Made by a program: the position numbers and the translations under genes. Below, in pieces: positions 8,004-16,151 of a DNA stretch of 64,000 bases. Positions within the stretch are counted from its first letter, which is position 1. Every line of letters begins with the position of its first letter. The notes under the pieces are model-generated. The model did no database searches, was not told the DNA's origin, and saw only the letters and a program-made list of their open reading frames with translations. The DNA is from VXOI01 sp965197575 (GTDB taxonomy: Bacteria > Chloroflexota > Dehalococcoidia > Lucifugimonadales > UBA3495). The stretch lies in assembly GCA_965197575.1 (NCBI GenBank), contig OZ240214.1:1612001-1676000 (forward strand), read 5' to 3'.

Positions 8004-9191
8004 CTAGACTCTACCGGTAGTGAAAGCGGCGACGTCTTCCAAATTGAGCAGGTCACTCTGAAGCCCGCGCATCAAGACATAGGGCTGCATCAAAGGGTTA
8101 GAGAATCTGAACCTGTATTGATGTGGCCTGCCGAGCCTTTGCAACACGGCGCCTCTGTCTTCCTCACTCAGACCGTGAAGATGACGTGCATAACTTGGAA
8201 TCTCCATCTCTCGCGCCATGATATGAGAGTATGGTTCCCGAACATCGGCCGCCCGAAAACAACCGAGATCGTCAGTAGGCGCCAAAGCGCAGGCCAGTAG
8301 GACCTGGAAATAGAAGTTTTCCCTGCGAGGGCTGGCAGTAGCCAAGTCAAACTGGCGAAGTATCGACTGTTGAGACTCATTGACAAGGGCTTCGATGGCG
8401 CTTGTCACGTCGCCGGGCTGCACTCCCGTCCTTCTGTCGTCGATGGCGGCCCTTCCCGAAGCAAGTCCCAGAGCGTGGGCGTAATGAGGTAATCCCAAGG
8501 AAACGGTGCAGATTTGCGAAACTGCATCTTCAGACGCCTCCATGCCGGCCGTCGTGATTCCGGCTCTGACAATCCCGGTCATCTCCTCAAAAGGCATCCT
8601 GGGCAGATGAACCTGAACGAGGCAGCGGTCCACGGACTCGTGCTCCCTGATCAGGTCATCAATGTCATCCGCCACGCCAACCAGGACTAGCGTTGTGTCC
8701 AAGGTGAAGTCTGATAGGGTCTTGATGGTGTCGGCGAACAGCGCATCAATATCGGGGTCTTCGATACGGTCGAATTCGTCGATAATGAGTATCAGTTTTC
8801 TGGAACCCTCTTGCCGGAGCGATTCGATTACATCGTCAATGGTAAAGCTACTGAACTGGTCTTTCGCAGGAAGCCCTATTGCCCGGAATAGAGAGTCCCA
8901 TATCTGACGATAGGATGTTTCCCTAGAGCAGTTGACCCTTGCGCTGGTTATCGTTTCGGAAGTAAAGGGTTGTAGAAAATCGGACAGCACGCTGGCTAGC
9001 GACGTTTTGCCAACTCCTCGCTCACCATATATGATCGCGTGCCGACCCGCCTGGTTCACGGCGTCGATTAAACGCCTGACTATTGCTTGGCGACCATGAA
9101 ATAGGTCCCTGCGGCTGATCGCTGTAGTGGGGCTGAAAGCTCGGCTAAGATTGATGTCGAGTTCCTGCCATAAAAGTAATTCGTCTACCAT
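8004..9191 (-). CDS. AAA/ORC-like P-loop ATPase
   Basis: ATPase of 395 residues, resembling the AAA_16/ORC1-type STAND-like proteins. Walker A is GERGVGKTS (residues 56-64) and Walker B LILIIDEFD (133-141); a sensor-like VLVGVADDID follows. The C-terminal part is helical and unrecognised, perhaps a winged helix. Such proteins often load or regulate partners in mobile elements or defence islands. Codon third positions look more AT-rich than in neighbouring genes. The gene sits next to a recombinase scrap and tRNA-Glu, so it may be cargo of a former integrated element. Start is the ATG at 9191, with an AT-rich upstream region. Confidence 0.8.
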   Translation of the reverse strand: MVDELLLWQELDINLSRAFSPTTAISRRDLFHGRQAIVRRLIDAVNQAGRHAIIYGERGVGKTSLASVLSDFLQPFTSETITSARVNCSRETSYRQIWDSLFRAIGLPAKDQFSSFTIDDVIESLRQEGSRKLILIIDEFDRIEDPDIDALFADTIKTLSDFTLDTTLVLVGVADDIDDLIREHESVDRCLVQVHLPRMPFEEMTGIVRAGITTAGMEASEDAVSQICTVSLGLPHYAHALGLASGRAAIDDRRTGVQPGDVTSAIEALVNESQQSILRQFDLATASPRRENFYFQVLLACALAPTDDLGCFRAADVREPYSHIMAREMEIPSYARHLHGLSEEDRGAVLQRLGRPHQYRFRFSNPLMQPYVLMRGLQSDLLNLEDVAAFTTGRV

Positions 9192-9270
9192 GCTGACAAT
9201 TGTACACTCGCTCTCAAAAACTGCAAGTATATTGGATATAATTACAAGTCTTGATGCAAACGCCTACCCC

Positions 9271-9512
9271 ATGCCCCGGTTTTCCTACAGGAAGAACGTT
9301 CTGTTACAGGACGAGGCCAATGAAATGAGCGCGTTTCTGATGGAAAGCGAACTGACGGAAATTCGGGCCTTCATCAAGTCTTTCGCGAAGGAAATCGGCG
9401 TAGCTCCCGGCAAGGCCGTGGTCCGATACTCTATCCCTATGTCGAAGGACAGTAGGATGCCAAGCCAAGACACCGAGGAGGTGGGCCTATGTAGCCCGGT
9501 ACTGAATTTGGT
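9271..9512 (+). pseudogene. C-terminal remnant of a serine site-specific recombinase
   Basis: The frame reads NVLLQDEANEMSAFLMESEL, then TEIRAFIKSFAKEIGVAPGKAVVRYSIPM (given in parts: SFAKEIGVAPGKAVVRYSIP). This is the pattern at the end of large serine recombinases, where an acidic helix is followed by a beta-rich segment ending in YxIPMP. The resolvase catalytic domain and recombinase domain are absent. The frame then runs without a stop straight through the tRNA-Glu gene, so it cannot be an intact protein. Position next to the 3' end of a tRNA is typical of integrated elements. I judge it a decayed fragment; its exact left limit is uncertain. Confidence 0.6.
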
Positions 9513-9585
9513 AGGGCGTAGGGGATTCGAACCCCTGATCTCCGCCTTGAGAGGGCGGTGTCCTGGGCCGCTAGACGAACGCCCC
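9509..9585 (-). tRNA. tRNA-Glu (anticodon CTC)
   Basis: Read on the minus strand from G at 9585. Acceptor stem GGGGCGT pairs with ACGCCCT, the anticodon arm is CCGCC-CTCTCAA-GGCGG with CTC in the middle of the loop, and the T arm is AGGGG-TTCGAAT-CCCCT. The 3' CCA is encoded at 9511-9509. CTC reads the GAG codon. Confidence 0.93.
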
Positions 9586-9716
9586 ACCGGTGAGGAAGCG
9601 CCGGAGCCTGGCCCTCGAGCTTCCAGCGCGGTTGAAACTACCTGGCGTAACGGGCGTTGGCCCGCCTGCCCGGCGCGCTCAATCCTATCAAACGCGCCAG
9701 TGGTTGTAAACGGGGG

Positions 9717-10322
9717 TCAGTTGACTATGAACTGGCCGAACATGGTGACGTTGTGGCCGGGGAAGGTGCAGACGAACTGATAGGTGCCAACATCGGGGGC
9801 GGTGAACTTGATAACCGCGGACGCCCCGGCGTCCACCAGGCTGGTGTTGAAAATCACCTGCGGGTCGTCCGGGTCCAACCAGCCATCGTTGGGAAACGTC
9901 GTCCCACGGATAGCCACGTCGTCCTTGGCCCCGTCGGGCACCAGCACCCAGTTATGTTGATTGATGGTGGAGACGTTGTTAAGCGTCAACTCCACGTCTT
10001 CACCGGCTTGGGCAAACAGCACTCCTTTATCGAATTCAAAAGCGTCACCGTTGACGCCGAGCGCGAATTTGAACCCGCCTTCAGGAACCCCGCGGGTCGG
10101 AGTCGGCGCCGGCGTGTTGGTGGGGAGGGGCGTCGGCAATGGCGTCCTCAGTTCCGGCGCAATCGTGTCCGGCGGGCGGGGGGTGGCTGTGGCGTTGGGG
10201 TCTATCTCATCGTTGCCACAGGCGAGGGCAAGCGCCAATACCGCCCCGACCAGGGCAACCAACAACAAACGCGGCAACCGGCGCGCCGATAGGTCCAACC
10301 GTCTCAACCCCGGACACTTCAA
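9717..10322 (-). CDS. Cupredoxin-domain lipoprotein
   Basis: Secreted blue-copper-like protein of 201 residues. An N-terminal hydrophobic segment ends in the lipobox LALAC, so it is probably lipid-anchored on the outer face of the membrane. A Pro/Thr-rich linker (PTPLPTNTPAPTPTR) leads to a plastocyanin-like domain. Candidate copper ligands are H in INQHNWV, C and H in FVCTFPGHN, and M in TMFGQF, the full type 1 set. Start is a TTG at 10322 preceded by GGAGGACTTGTC. It may pass electrons or store copper; no oxidase is nearby. It is divergent from the HypE-like gene. Confidence 0.87.
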   Translation of the reverse strand: MKCPGLRRLDLSARRLPRLLLVALVGAVLALALACGNDEIDPNATATPRPPDTIAPELRTPLPTPLPTNTPAPTPTRGVPEGGFKFALGVNGDAFEFDKGVLFAQAGEDVELTLNNVSTINQHNWVLVPDGAKDDVAIRGTTFPNDGWLDPDDPQVIFNTSLVDAGASAVIKFTAPDVGTYQFVCTFPGHNVTMFGQFIVN

Positions 10323-10464
10323 GACAAGTCCTCCACAGCTTTCGCGTAGCTTGTTATCTTTATCACAATGTCTTTTCGGGTGTCAATGTAACTCCGGCTC
10401 CACTAATATTGTTCTGCCCGCGTAACTCGGCGCCAGACCACTTGACGCCATCGGAGCGCCTGAT

Positions 10465-11484
10465 TTGGAAGCAGGAAAATTCCCCCGCCGTCTTTTGGAA
10501 AGTCTCTTGCGGGAGGTCCCCATCGAAGACCCCAGGGTCCTGCTGGGACCCGGCATCGGCGAGGACGCCGCGGCGCTGGACATGGGGGACCGGCTGCTTA
10601 TCGCCAAGAGCGATCCGGTGACGTTCGCCACCGACCGCATCGGGTGGTACGCCGTCCACGTTAACGCCAACGACGTGGCCGCCACCGGGGCAACTCCCCG
10701 ATGGTTCCTAGCGACCATTCTTGCGCCGGAGACTCTTACCGAAGCCCAGGCCGCCGAGTTGTTCCGGCAGGTGTCCGACGCCTGCCAGGCGCTGGGGGTG
10801 ACTCTGGTGGGCGGGCACAGCGAAGTGACTCTGGGCATCGACCGGCCCATCATCATGGGGACGATGCTGGGCGAGGTGGAGCGGGAGCGGCTGGTCCGCA
10901 CCGGCGGCGCCCAAGAGGGCGACAGCATCGTGGTCACCAAGGGCATCTCCGTCGAGGGCACTGCACTGTTGGCCCGGGAGCGGCCGGAGGACCTGCGCCG
11001 CGCCGGTGTGCCCGAAAGCATGATCCAGAGCAGCGCCGTGCTCCTGGACGCTCCGGGCATCAGCGTGCTCACCGACGCCCGCGTGGCCTGCGACCTGGGC
11101 CGGGTCCACTCGCTGCACGACGTGACCGAAGGGGGGCTGATCACCGGGCTGCGGGAGGTAGCGGCGGCCTCGGGGCTGGGGCTGGCCATTGAGGAGGACA
11201 GCGTGCCGGTGCTGCCCGAGACCGCCGAAGTTTGCCGGGCGCTGTCGCTGGACCCGCTGGGGTTGCTGGGTTCGGGCGCGCTGCTCGTCACTCTTCCGGC
11301 CGCAGACACGCCCCGACTGCTCGGGGCGCTGGAGCGGGCGGGGGTCGATGCCTGGGAGATTGGGCAGATGATGGCGGCCGAGGAAGGGCTGGTGCTGTTC
11401 ACCCGCGATGGCGAAGAGATCGAGTTGCCCGAGTTCCACCGGGACGAATTGGCCCGCTACTTTTCAACGTCTGCACAGCAATAG
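10465..11484 (+). CDS. AIR synthase/HypE-like protein
   Basis: PurM/HypE/ThiL superfamily protein of 339 residues, a fold that binds ATP and forms an acyl-phosphate or dehydrates a carbamoyl group. N-terminal domain motifs are GPGIGEDAAALDMGD and HVNANDVAATGATPRWFLATILAP, then LVGGHSEVT. The C-terminal half has LHDVTEGGL and LGLLGSGALLVT. The segments match HypE more than PurM, but the C-terminal cysteine tail of true HypE (PRIC) is absent: the protein ends ARYFSTSAQQ. No hydrogenase genes are nearby, so a HypE role is unlikely here. The start is a TTG at 10465 with CGGAG upstream. Substrate unknown. Confidence 0.75.
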   Translation: MEAGKFPRRLLESLLREVPIEDPRVLLGPGIGEDAAALDMGDRLLIAKSDPVTFATDRIGWYAVHVNANDVAATGATPRWFLATILAPETLTEAQAAELFRQVSDACQALGVTLVGGHSEVTLGIDRPIIMGTMLGEVERERLVRTGGAQEGDSIVVTKGISVEGTALLARERPEDLRRAGVPESMIQSSAVLLDAPGISVLTDARVACDLGRVHSLHDVTEGGLITGLREVAAASGLGLAIEEDSVPVLPETAEVCRALSLDPLGLLGSGALLVTLPAADTPRLLGALERAGVDAWEIGQMMAAEEGLVLFTRDGEEIELPEFHRDELARYFSTSAQQ

Positions 11485-11509
11485 GCCCGCACCGCCATAG
11501 CGCGGTGCG

Positions 11510-12484
11510 CTATTGCTCGCGCTCGTGGTACACGCGCAGCGCATCGGCGAGATTGTCGGCGGTGATATTCGCGCCGGTCACGGTGATCGCCACCTTCTTT
11601 CCTCGTATGCTCTCGGAGTGCTTCACCGCCCCGGCCAAGGCCACCGCACCGGCCGGTTCCGCCAGCGTGTGGGCCTTCTCGACCATCAGGCCGATGGCGT
11701 GGCGTATGTCGTCATCACTCACCAAGAAGAAGTCGTCCAAGAGGCCGGCCATGATGCTCTGGGGCAGCTCATAACCGGACTTGGTGGCGATCCCCTCGGC
11801 GAACGTGGCCATCTCCGCTTGGGCGATTTCCCCGTTCTTCCAAGATAAGTAACCGGCCGGGGCCGCCTCGGATTGCACGGCAAAAACGTGTACCGCAGGG
11901 GCGATGGTCTTGGCCACGATGCAGGCCCCGGAAACCCCGGTGCCGCCGCCGATGGGCAGCATCATTACCTCGACGCCGGGCAGGTCCTCTATTACCTCCA
12001 GCGAGGCCGTGGCCACGCCGGCGATAAGCAGCGGCTCGTTTACCGCGTGAACGTAGCGGTACCCTTCCTCGAGGGCCAGCAGTTCGCAGTGGGCGCGGGC
12101 GTCGTCGAAGTTCGCGCCGTGGAAGATTAGCTCGGCGCCCAGCGCCCGCATTGCCGCGACCTTCAAGGGGTTGGCGTTCTCCGGCAGGCCGATCATGGCC
12201 CGCGCCCCGAACTCCCGGCAGGCGCTGGCTATGGACTGCCCGTGGTTGCCGGTGGAGGCGGTAATCAGTCCCCGTTCCCTTTCTGCTTGGGTAAGGTTGG
12301 CCAGAAGGTTGATACCGCCCCGCGACTTGAATGCACCCAGGGGCAGGTACTCCTCGTGCTTCAAGTACACTTCAGCATTCAGGTACTCGCTAAGCCCTGG
12401 GGAATAATGTAACGGCGTTCCGGAGAAGTACGGGGCGATGGTACTCCTGGCGCGGTACACGTCTATCAGCGTGGGAAATTGCAT
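11510..12484 (-). CDS. Threonine/serine dehydratase-like PLP enzyme
   Basis: Fold-type II PLP enzyme of 324 residues, expected to deaminate threonine, serine or a related beta-hydroxy amino acid, or to act on diaminopropionate-like substrates. The Schiff-base lysine is in LPLGAFKSRGG. The substrate-binding loop is STGNHGQS and the phosphate-binding glycine loop is PIGGGTGVSGA. There is no C-terminal ACT domain, so it is the catabolic, not isoleucine-feedback, form. ATG at 12484 (MQFPTLIDVY) has AGAGG upstream; the frame extends to 12544 with poor residues. It is convergent with the HypE-like gene. Confidence 0.87.
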   Translation of the reverse strand: MQFPTLIDVYRARSTIAPYFSGTPLHYSPGLSEYLNAEVYLKHEEYLPLGAFKSRGGINLLANLTQAERERGLITASTGNHGQSIASACREFGARAMIGLPENANPLKVAAMRALGAELIFHGANFDDARAHCELLALEEGYRYVHAVNEPLLIAGVATASLEVIEDLPGVEVMMLPIGGGTGVSGACIVAKTIAPAVHVFAVQSEAAPAGYLSWKNGEIAQAEMATFAEGIATKSGYELPQSIMAGLLDDFFLVSDDDIRHAIGLMVEKAHTLAEPAGAVALAGAVKHSESIRGKKVAITVTGANITADNLADALRVYHEREQ

Positions 12485-12583
12485 AAACTGGCCTCTGGTA
12501 CTCGGATTTACCCCCAGCTTAGGTTCCGCCGCCGGGGGTGTCAAACAGGGACGCGGGAGGGTTGGCGCAAGGCTGAAACCGCT

Positions 12584-12658
12584 CTAAAACCGCTGTTTTA
12601 GCTTGGCGGGGGCCGTATAAATATTTCTTAAACGTGTTTAAGACAATGTTTGATAAAC
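12584..12658. promoter_or_regulatory. Stack of AT-rich palindromes between divergent genes
   Basis: Three inverted repeats share the core GTTT(A/T)AG or its complement: CTAAAAC-N4-GTTTTAG at 12584-12601, CTTAAAC-N2-GTTTAAG at 12627-12642, and GTTT-N3-AAAC at 12648-12658. The centres of the first two are 42 bases apart, about four helical turns, so a dimeric protein could bind both on one DNA face. They lie upstream of a promoter-like sequence for the small HTH gene, and also upstream of the divergent dehydratase gene. They may be operators, perhaps for the HTH protein itself. Confidence 0.55.
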
Positions 12659-12660
12659 TC

Positions 12661-12689
12661 TTGACACTCCCCGCAACCCGTGGTAACGT
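12661..12689 (+). promoter_or_regulatory. Putative sigma-70 promoter of the small HTH gene
   Basis: TTGACA at 12661-12666, a 17-base spacer, and TAACGT at 12684-12689 with TGG directly before it (extended -10). Transcription would start about 55 bases before the GTG of the HTH gene. The spacing is ideal and the -35 box matches consensus; the -10 box is imperfect. Confidence 0.55.
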
Positions 12690-12752
12690 GTCGCTGGTCA
12701 AAACAGGAACACGCGGAATCAGGGCGACCCGGCAAGAGGAGGAGGCAAAACT

Positions 12753-12977
12753 GTGGCGCGAAAGACAAAGCTGATGTTACGAGTGGAAAAGGAGCACCAG
12801 CGCCCCTTGGAACGGTTGTTGCCTGAAAAGGTAAACGAACTCGGCCTGTCGGCCACCGCCGAAGAACTGGGCGTCAGCAAGGCTACACTCGGATATTGGC
12901 TGCTCAAGTTGGGGATAAATGTACGGCGTGTAGCACTGGCCCCCGGCGAGACTTTGGAAGTGAAACGGATCAGTTGA
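12753..12977 (+). CDS. Small helix-turn-helix DNA-binding protein
   Basis: Seventy-four residues. The middle, ATAEELGVSKATLGYWLLKL, has the spacing and residues of a helix-turn-helix, with GVS at the turn and a recognition helix KATLGYWLLKLG. The N-terminus is basic (MARKTKLMLRVEKEHQR). The GTG start at 12753 is preceded by GGAGGAGGCAAAACT. It stands alone between its own promoter and a strong terminator, with palindromes before it and repeats after it, so an autoregulated transcription factor is likely. No family name can be given with confidence. Confidence 0.75.
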   Translation: MARKTKLMLRVEKEHQRPLERLLPEKVNELGLSATAEELGVSKATLGYWLLKLGINVRRVALAPGETLEVKRIS

Positions 12978-12990
12978 CCTCGCCCACTAC

Positions 12991-13042
12991 TACCGTTACC
13001 CCACCAACCCAAGTACCGTTACTCGCCTTGGAGTACCGTTAC
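12991..13042 (+). repeat. Three direct copies of TACCGTTAC
   Basis: Copies at 12991-12999, 13014-13022 and 13034-13042, spaced 23 and 20 bases start to start, lie between the HTH gene stop and its terminator. A related GTTACCTG occurs just after the terminator. The near two-turn spacing resembles iterons or tandem operator half-sites, but no function is shown. Confidence 0.7.
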
Positions 13043-13052
13043 CTGAATGACC

Positions 13053-13086
13053 AAGCGCCCCGAAAAAATCGGGGCGCTTTTCTTTT
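13053..13086 (+). terminator. Rho-independent terminator after the HTH gene
   Basis: Perfect stem AAGCGCCCCGA / TCGGGGCGCTT (13053-13063 and 13069-13079) with an A-rich loop, followed by TTCTTTT. This ends the HTH transcript. Confidence 0.88.
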
Positions 13087-13142
13087 CGTTACCTGACGGC
13101 CGTGGCGTGACCGGCCCTGTCCCGCTCGCTGGCGGGCCTCGC

Positions 13143-14252
13143 CTATCCCTGAAAGATGTCTTCGGGGAGGAAGGCGGAGACGGTCACATTAGGCAGGTCG
13201 ACGGCGTTGCTGATTCTCAGGTCCACGGCGACGCTGCAAATGATGTAGGCCTGCTCGCGGCTCCAGCCCCTCTCTTGTAGCAGCTCGATCATGTTGATGA
13301 GGGCGTTGCGGGCGGCCAGCGTCAGGTCTTCGCCCTCTTGGGTGCCGTCGTCGCGGATCGGGAAACCCATGGTGGCGATGAAGTTGCGCGGGGCGGCCCA
13401 CTCCGGCGGCAGGAAGTAACCCGGATGGGCGTAGCGCGGATAGCGGATGTTGTGGCGCTCCGCCTCGCCCTTGTGGACGTGGAACTTCACCACGGCGGTC
13501 GCGCCCATCTCGATGGCGGTGATGCAACATTCCGAGTCGCCTTGGGCGAAGTGCCCGTCGCCCGCCGAGTAAAGCGCGCCCGGAACGTTAACCGGGATCA
13601 TCAGCCGCGAACCCTTGGTCAGTTGCTTGGCGTCCACGTTGCCGCAGTTCTCCCGGGGCGGAATGGTGCGCAGGCCCTGGTCAGCGACTGCTCCCCCGGC
13701 CGGCACCGCGTCCTCGGGGTCGGGCGGCGCCGCCGTTCCACCACGCCGGACTAGGTCGGCCTCCCGGCGGGCCCACGCCTCCATCTGGGCATGGGAGGGG
13801 GCGATGCCGGCGGTGCCCATGAACGAGCCGTCGGGGATGCGGACGCCCGGCAGCCCGGCAGACGTGGCCCAGCCGTCCTTGATCTCCCAGTGGACGGCAT
13901 ACGGTTCCTGGAACAGGTCACGCAGGAATCCTGCGCCGGGGCGGTTGCGGGTCCAGCCGTAGGACTGGGGGATGATGTCAACGTACTCGATTTCCAGCAG
14001 GTCACCCGGCTCGGCCCCGGTTATGTAAACCGGCCCGGTCAGCGGGTGGGCAACCTTCTGGTCGAAGTTCTCGAAGTCTTCGACGTTCACCGTGGGCTTC
14101 ATCTGGCCGTCGGAGGCGTCGCGGGTCTCCAGCACCACTTCCTCACCGGGGTCGGCTTCCACTACCGGCGGGATGTCGGGGTGCCAGCGGTTGTGCCCTT
14201 TTTCGGGCTCCTCTTTCAACCGCTTGCTGCGGTCGATCTCAACGCTCTTCAC
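13143..14252 (-). CDS. Acetamidase/formamidase family protein
   Basis: Amide hydrolase of 369 residues in the FmdA/AmdA family, expected to release ammonia from acetamide, formamide or similar small amides. Family features are the N-terminal KGHNRWHPDIPPV, GPVYITGAEPGDLLEIEY, RENCGNVDAKQLTKGS and GDGHFAQGDSECCITAIEM, the last containing the conserved acid/cysteine segment. Start is a GTG at 14252 with GGAGTCTGTA upstream. A hairpin-forming repeat lies between it and the upstream ThDP gene. No amide transporter is next to it. Confidence 0.9.
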   Translation of the reverse strand: MKSVEIDRSKRLKEEPEKGHNRWHPDIPPVVEADPGEEVVLETRDASDGQMKPTVNVEDFENFDQKVAHPLTGPVYITGAEPGDLLEIEYVDIIPQSYGWTRNRPGAGFLRDLFQEPYAVHWEIKDGWATSAGLPGVRIPDGSFMGTAGIAPSHAQMEAWARREADLVRRGGTAAPPDPEDAVPAGGAVADQGLRTIPPRENCGNVDAKQLTKGSRLMIPVNVPGALYSAGDGHFAQGDSECCITAIEMGATAVVKFHVHKGEAERHNIRYPRYAHPGYFLPPEWAAPRNFIATMGFPIRDDGTQEGEDLTLAARNALINMIELLQERGWSREQAYIICSVAVDLRISNAVDLPNVTVSAFLPEDIFQG

Positions 14253-14264
14253 TACAGACTCCTG

Positions 14265-14328
14265 TTCACCGCAGAGACCGCAGAGTTTTTTCTATTGTCT
14301 CTGCGGTCTCTGTGATCTCTGCGGTGAA
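14265..14328. repeat. Inverted-repeat element built from CTCTGCGGT units
   Basis: TTCACCGCAGAGA (14265-14277) and its exact complement TCTCTGCGGTGAA (14316-14328) enclose a second pair, GACCGCAGAG (14276-14285) and CTCTGCGGTC (14299-14308). The RNA would fold as a hairpin in either direction. There is no clear flanking target duplication, so it is more like a REP-type element or attenuating hairpin than a transposon relic. Confidence 0.75.
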
Positions 14329-14334
14329 TAAATG

Positions 14335-16017
14335 CTAAAGGGACCAGTCTTCCGGGGTTTCGGGGGTGGGCATGGGCTTGATTACGACCTCGACTAAGGC
14401 GGCTTGGCCTGACTCGGTGGCGTCGATGGCCCGGCGGAAAGCTGCGGGCAGATCGTCCGGGTTCTCGACCCGCTCCGAGTAGGCTCCCAGGCCCTGGGCC
14501 ACTAGCGAGAAGTTGCCGCCCAGCTCGGCCATGGTGGGCGGAGCCGCATTGTTGTTAGCCATCGCCATCAGGCCGCCGCCGGTACCGCCGTTATTCAACA
14601 CCACGGTGAGGGTTGGCAGGCCCATGCGCACGGCGGTCTCCAACTCCATGCCGACCATGCCGAAAGATGCGTCGCCCAGCACGTTGAACACCAGATGGTC
14701 GGGACGCCCCAGCTTGACGCCGATGGCGGCGGCCATCGACCAGCCCATCGCCGCCATGCCGCCCATGCCAATGTAGTTGCGCGGGCGCGTGGCGGGCCAG
14801 AAGGGCGAGAGGTAGCCGCGGCTGCCCCCAGCGTCATGAAGGGCAATCGTCCGGTCGGGGTCGATCAGCTTGCGCAGCTCCTGCACTACGCGGTAGCCGT
14901 TGGTCGGTGTCGACGGGTCGTTGAACACCGATTCCCACTCGCCCAGCCACTTATCCCGTGCTTGGGCGATTTCGGAGACAATCTCTTCCTTGATACCGCC
15001 CCGGCCCGGTCCCAGGCGGTCACGCACCGCTTCGACCAGACTGGCCAAGGCCAGCTTGGCATCGGCCAGTATAGGCACGTCGGCCTGGTAGATTTTGTTC
15101 AGGTCGCCGGAGTCTGCGTTGATGTGTATCAGTTGCACGCCCTCGGGGATGGGGCGTCCGTCGGTGGCGTTGGGCAGCCGGAAGGAATTACCCACCGCCA
15201 GCACCGCGTCGGCCTTGCGGTTCATAACCAACGCTTGCCCGGAGGCGTAGCGGCTCTTGGGGTAAGCGCCGCCGCCCAAGGCCAGGGGGTGATTCTCCGG
15301 GAACGCGCCCTTACCCACCAGCGTCGAGGCCACCGGCATGGACAGAAGCTCGGCCAGTTCCAGCGCTTCGTCCCAGGCTTCAGCCGCCAGGACGCCGCCG
15401 CCCACGTTCATAACGGGCAGGCTGGCGTTGACCAGGATGTCGGCGGCCCGCTCGATGTCACGGGCGTCCGGCGCGGCCCGCCTCCCCGGCCCCACTGGCT
15501 CGTAGTTCAGGACATGGTCGGGCGCCTCGGACAACAGTACGTCCGAAGGCATTTCCAGCACCACCGGCCCCGGCGAGCCGGAGCGCAGGTTGGTGAAGGC
15601 CCGGCGCATAATGGCCGGGATGTCCTCGATGCGGGACATGGTGCCCTTCCACTTGACGAAGCTGTCGTAGATGCTGGAAGGGACTTCCTGCTGTATCTCT
15701 CGGCCCATGCTGCCCAGCGGGTGCTGGCCCATGAGCAAGAGCACCGGGATGTTATCGGCATAGGCGCCGGCGATGCCGGTCAGGGTATTGGTGGCGCCGG
15801 GGCCAGTGCCGGTGAGCGCGACACCCACCTTGCCGGTGGCGCGGGCGTAGCCGTCGGCGATCTCGACACCCATTCGTTCGTGCCGGGTCGAGAAGACCGT
15901 GATGTTCGAGGCCCGGAGCGCCGGCCAAAGCGGCGCTTCCCCTCCTCCGGCAAAGCCCGAAATGTACTCGACTCCCTCTTTTTCCAGAGCGTGGACAACT
16001 GCGTCGCCGCCTCTCAT
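14335..16017 (-). CDS. ThDP-dependent enzyme, acetolactate synthase-like (copy 1)
   Basis: Thiamine-diphosphate enzyme of 560 residues with the three-domain layout of acetolactate synthase and benzoylformate decarboxylase. The catalytic Glu is E47 in STRHERMGVEIADGYAR. The cofactor motif near the C-terminus begins GDASFGMVGMELE and ends VVLNNGG, a GDA variant of the usual GDG. No regulatory ACT subunit gene is adjacent and no branched-chain amino-acid genes are near, so a decarboxylase or carboligase role in catabolism is more likely than biosynthesis. ATG at 16017 has AAGGAGAAGGC upstream. Substrate unknown. Confidence 0.85.
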   Translation of the reverse strand: MRGGDAVVHALEKEGVEYISGFAGGGEAPLWPALRASNITVFSTRHERMGVEIADGYARATGKVGVALTGTGPGATNTLTGIAGAYADNIPVLLLMGQHPLGSMGREIQQEVPSSIYDSFVKWKGTMSRIEDIPAIMRRAFTNLRSGSPGPVVLEMPSDVLLSEAPDHVLNYEPVGPGRRAAPDARDIERAADILVNASLPVMNVGGGVLAAEAWDEALELAELLSMPVASTLVGKGAFPENHPLALGGGAYPKSRYASGQALVMNRKADAVLAVGNSFRLPNATDGRPIPEGVQLIHINADSGDLNKIYQADVPILADAKLALASLVEAVRDRLGPGRGGIKEEIVSEIAQARDKWLGEWESVFNDPSTPTNGYRVVQELRKLIDPDRTIALHDAGGSRGYLSPFWPATRPRNYIGMGGMAAMGWSMAAAIGVKLGRPDHLVFNVLGDASFGMVGMELETAVRMGLPTLTVVLNNGGTGGGLMAMANNNAAPPTMAELGGNFSLVAQGLGAYSERVENPDDLPAAFRRAIDATESGQAALVEVVIKPMPTPETPEDWSL

Positions 16018-16102
16018 GCCTTCTCCTTTGCCGTGGCGATTGCGGGGATGATACGCCCGGCCATGTAGAGGGTCAAGCCGGGCAGCTTGGGCGTACTCAT
16101 GA

Positions 16103-16118
16103 TAATGTAGTCACATTA
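16103..16118. promoter_or_regulatory. Putative toxin-antitoxin operator
   Basis: Perfect inverted repeat TAATGT-AGTC-ACATTA about 35 bases before the antitoxin ATG, in an AT-rich stretch unlike its surroundings. Phd/YefM antitoxins usually bind such a site and repress their own operon. Confidence 0.5.
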
Positions 16119-16151
16119 AATCATAGCAATAATCATAATGAGGTCTCAATT

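Noticed and set aside
9127..9780. 217-codon plus-strand frame as an intact protein
   Set aside because: It passes through tRNA-Glu and only residues from about 9271 to 9512 resemble a recombinase tail.
10465..11484. Assignment as selenophosphate synthetase SelD, given the tRNA-Sec
   Set aside because: The N-terminal Cys/Sec and Gly-rich loop of SelD are missing; the motifs fit HypE/PurM-like proteins better.
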